DNA from: an uncultured Gammaproteobacteria bacterium
GTDB lineage: Bacteria; Pseudomonadota; Gammaproteobacteria; GCA-2729495
Direction: 5' to 3'
Assembly (NCBI GenBank): GCA_947258805.1
Contig: CAMYJV010000104.1
Location: 1-15,254 of the forward strand
Length of the DNA stretch: 15,254 nt
The position numbers were made by a program, and so were the translations under genes. Below are positions 14,201-15,254 of the stretch, piece after piece. A model generated the notes under the pieces. That model was not told the origin of the DNA, did not search any database, and saw only the letters and a list, made by a program, of their open reading frames with translations. Positions within the stretch are counted from its first letter, which is position 1, and each line of letters starts with the position of its first letter.

Positions 14201-15254
14201 AGCAATGCCGTGCACTGCACCAGGTCGTCACGCGACAGCGGAAACAGCCGGCCCTTCGGCAGCGCGTCCACGCCGTGCCCCGACCGGCCTACCCGCTGCA
14301 GCAAGGTGGCGATGGCGTAGGGGGAACCGAGTTGGCAAACGAGGTCGACGTCACCGATATCGATACCGAGTTCCAGCGACGCAGTGGCCACCATCACCGT
14401 GAGCTCACCGGCCTTCAGGCGCTGTTCTGCGCGCAGCCGATGTTCTTTCGCCAGGCTGCCGTGATGGGCGGCGACCGCCTCCTCCCCGAGCCGTTCGGCC
14501 AGGTGCCGGGCCACCCGCTCGGCGAGCCGCCGGGTATTCACAAAAACCAGCGTTGTCCGGTGCGCGCCGGCCAGCTCGGCCAGCCGGTCGTAGACTTCGC
14601 CCCAGACCTCTGTGGCCATGACCGGTTGCAGCGGCGACGCGGGCAACTCCAGCGCCAGGTCCCGCTCGCGGACATGACCGGTATCGATGACCTCGCAAGG
14701 CTCGTCGCGGTTGCCGAGCAGGAAGCGGGCCATCGACTGCATGGGTTTTTGCGTGGCGGAGATCCCCACCCGGTTCGGCGGTCGCCCGCACAACGCCTCC
14801 AGGCGCTCCAGCGACAGGCTCAGGTGGGCACCCCGCTTGTTACCTGCGACGGCGTGGAGTTCGTCCAGGATCACCGTGCGCACCGTGCTCAGCATGTCCC
14901 GCCCGGACCCGGAGGTCAGCAGGATGTACAGGGACTCCGGGGTCGTGACCAGGATGTGGGGAGGCCGGCGGCGCATGCGCGCGCGCTCCGTGGCCGGCGT
15001 GTCGCCCGTGCGCACCGCGCTGCGTATTACCAGTGGGCTGAACACGCCGAGGGCCGCCTGGATCGCCGCGAGCGGTTCCTCCAAATTTACTTGAATATCA
15101 TTCGATAAAGCCTTGATTGGACTTATATAAAGTATTCGAGTTTCGTCCGGCAGGCCGAAGACTTCGCCTTCGCGGACCAGCTGATCGATGATGGCCAGGA
15201 AGGCCGCCAGGGTCTTGCCCGAGCCGGTGGGTGCGGCCATCAGCGCGTGGCGAC
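11197..15254 (-). CDS. lhr: Lhr-type superfamily 2 ATP-dependent helicase (5' end beyond the window)
   Basis: A large DNA/RNA helicase linked to DNA repair; about 1350 residues are visible. Taking the Met at 15240 as residue 1, motif I is APTGSGKT (3-10), motif II DELH (126-129), motif III SATQ (161-164), motif IV region LVFVNTR (231-237), motif V VATASLELGIDIG (284-296) and motif VI QRVGRSGHG (315-323). Winged-helix and Lhr-core regions and the long C-terminal Lhr extension follow. That Met is not the true start: the frame continues to the window edge (RHAL before it), so only the short Q-motif region is missing. The family-like end is DPLNLTGIATRGRRVPARNGHLVWYQGG near 11287; the last 29 residues to the stop at 11197 are an out-of-frame reading of the hydrolase gene. 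Two AT-rich codon islands (12341-12400 and 15081-15140) stand out. Confidence 0.92.
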   Translation of the reverse strand, partial: RHALMAAPTGSGKTLAAFLAIIDQLVREGEVFGLPDETRILYISPIKALSNDIQVNLEEPLAAIQAALGVFSPLVIRSAVRTGDTPATERARMRRRPPHILVTTPESLYILLTSGSGRDMLSTVRTVILDELHAVAGNKRGAHLSLSLERLEALCGRPPNRVGISATQKPMQSMARFLLGNRDEPCEVIDTGHVRERDLALELPASPLQPVMATEVWGEVYDRLAELAGAHRTTLVFVNTRRLAERVARHLAERLGEEAVAAHHGSLAKEHRLRAEQRLKAGELTVMVATASLELGIDIGDVDLVCQLGSPYAIATLLQRVGRSGHGVDALPKGRLFPLSRDDLVQCTALLRAVRAGELDTLETCGPAIDVLAQHVVAETAAQEWRADELYACCRRAWPYRALERTDFDTVIAMLAEGYSTRRGRQGRFLHLDAVNGRLRGRRGARLVAMTNGGAIPDQFDYEVRLMPADLPVGTLNEDFAFDSSPGDIFQLGNVSYRVLQVTTGTVYVEDAHGAPPGIPFWFGEAPGRTAELSAAVSELRQQAANCLDRGGDVLRRWLEAEAGVPAAAALQLVDYLGASHAALGGLPTNRRIVFERFFDELGDMHLVIHSSFGSRLNRAWGLALRKRFCRKFNFELQAAALEDSIVLSLGPTHSFPLAEVANYLNPDTVREVLTQALLTAPVFPNRWRWVATTALAVRRNRNGKKVPPQFQRSDAEDLLAVIFPDQLACAENLAGAREVPDHPLVGQAISDCLHELMDVRGLELLLQALRDGDVELVTKDLAAASPLAQEVINARAYAFLDDAPAEERRTRAIRNRHVMTPADAAELARPDPTAIAEVRAEVWPLVRDPDDMHDALVLSGFLAATECEAAWQEQLAALVQQGRARQLSSPGGVALWAATEQVPLLEAVLADQAGAAEALVELLRRRLETVGPVTVRALGEPMSASEDRINLALQALEIEGFVIRGYFENQPAGELEWCERRLLARIHRRTLQSLRKQVEPVSPAVFMRFLFRRHGLCGERADGVAAVAEAVERLRGCALPARAWERQLLPARSSSYEPASLDSLLAGGQFAWFRPAHAGNGAATTVRNSPIAIVPRGELLFWRELLGVAPAGADALSPEARQICCALDAGGAMFFADLVGASGLQPSQIEAGLGELVAQGLATCDGFTGLRALMAPVRLRRRMPAALAHAGRWSLLDVAQRQDSAAAVEVVARALLDRYGIVFRALLKRESAHLPPWRDLVRALRRLEARGEVRGGRFVAGIGGEQFAWPGAVEGLRDARQADQELEVVVAGVDPLNLTGIATRGRRVPARNGHLVWYQGGGPTKLSSTTSAVTGPCATPTRWRSTWPKT

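Noticed and set aside
13780..15108. Long plus-strand open frame opposite lhr (442 codons) and several similar ones at 8338-10220 and 11308-12399.
   Set aside because: These are antisense shadows of well-supported GC-rich genes; their translations are rich in Arg, His, Gln and Pro and show no domain.

Overview
The window looks like chromosome from a GC-rich gammaproteobacterium. PhoB, PhoR and DgkA closely match the enterobacterial proteins: the DgkA active-site residues fall on the same numbers as in E. coli, and the PhoR histidine is residue 213. The catabolic genes (FAD oxidase, DUF1838 pair, epoxide hydrolase-like protein) recall environmental proteobacteria, but I cannot name a genus. Most genes are recognisable; the unusual parts are a second PhoB-like regulator and a small island with a hairpin array.

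Left part (1-4898). On the minus strand are phoB and phoR (the phoR 3' end runs off the window). Upstream of them is a second PhoB-like regulator whose receiver has lost the phosphorylated aspartate, and upstream of that a CHAD-domain protein. phoB and the second regulator each have a recognisable Pho-box promoter; the second has four 7-base units at an 11-base period followed by TATGAT. This suggests a phosphate-starvation circuit in which PhoB~P switches on a PhoB-like DNA-binding protein that cannot itself be phosphorylated in the usual way. Diverging on the plus strand are dgkA and a low-molecular-weight-phosphatase-type arsenate reductase.

Middle (4899-7263). A minus-strand pair encodes a cytochrome c lipoprotein and the 2Fe-2S subunit of a molybdenum hydroxylase, with no large subunit in the window. 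Next comes a lower-GC island of about 1.2 kb on the plus strand. It has an AT-rich control region, an unfamiliar 163-residue protein with a ribbon-helix-helix N-terminus, and three long hairpins. The hairpins share an invariant 30-base tip, while their stems change sequence but keep pairing. This is the best candidate for an undescribed element.

Right part (7264-15254). All genes are on the minus strand: an Lhr-type helicase (5' end off the window), a limonene-epoxide-hydrolase-like protein, a VAO/PCMH-type FAD oxidase and two tandem DUF1838 proteins, the downstream one with a Tat lipoprotein signal. The end of lhr and the start of the hydrolase are joined out of frame: lhr has lost its normal stop and the hydrolase has no normal start. 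lhr also carries two short islands of AT-rich codons.
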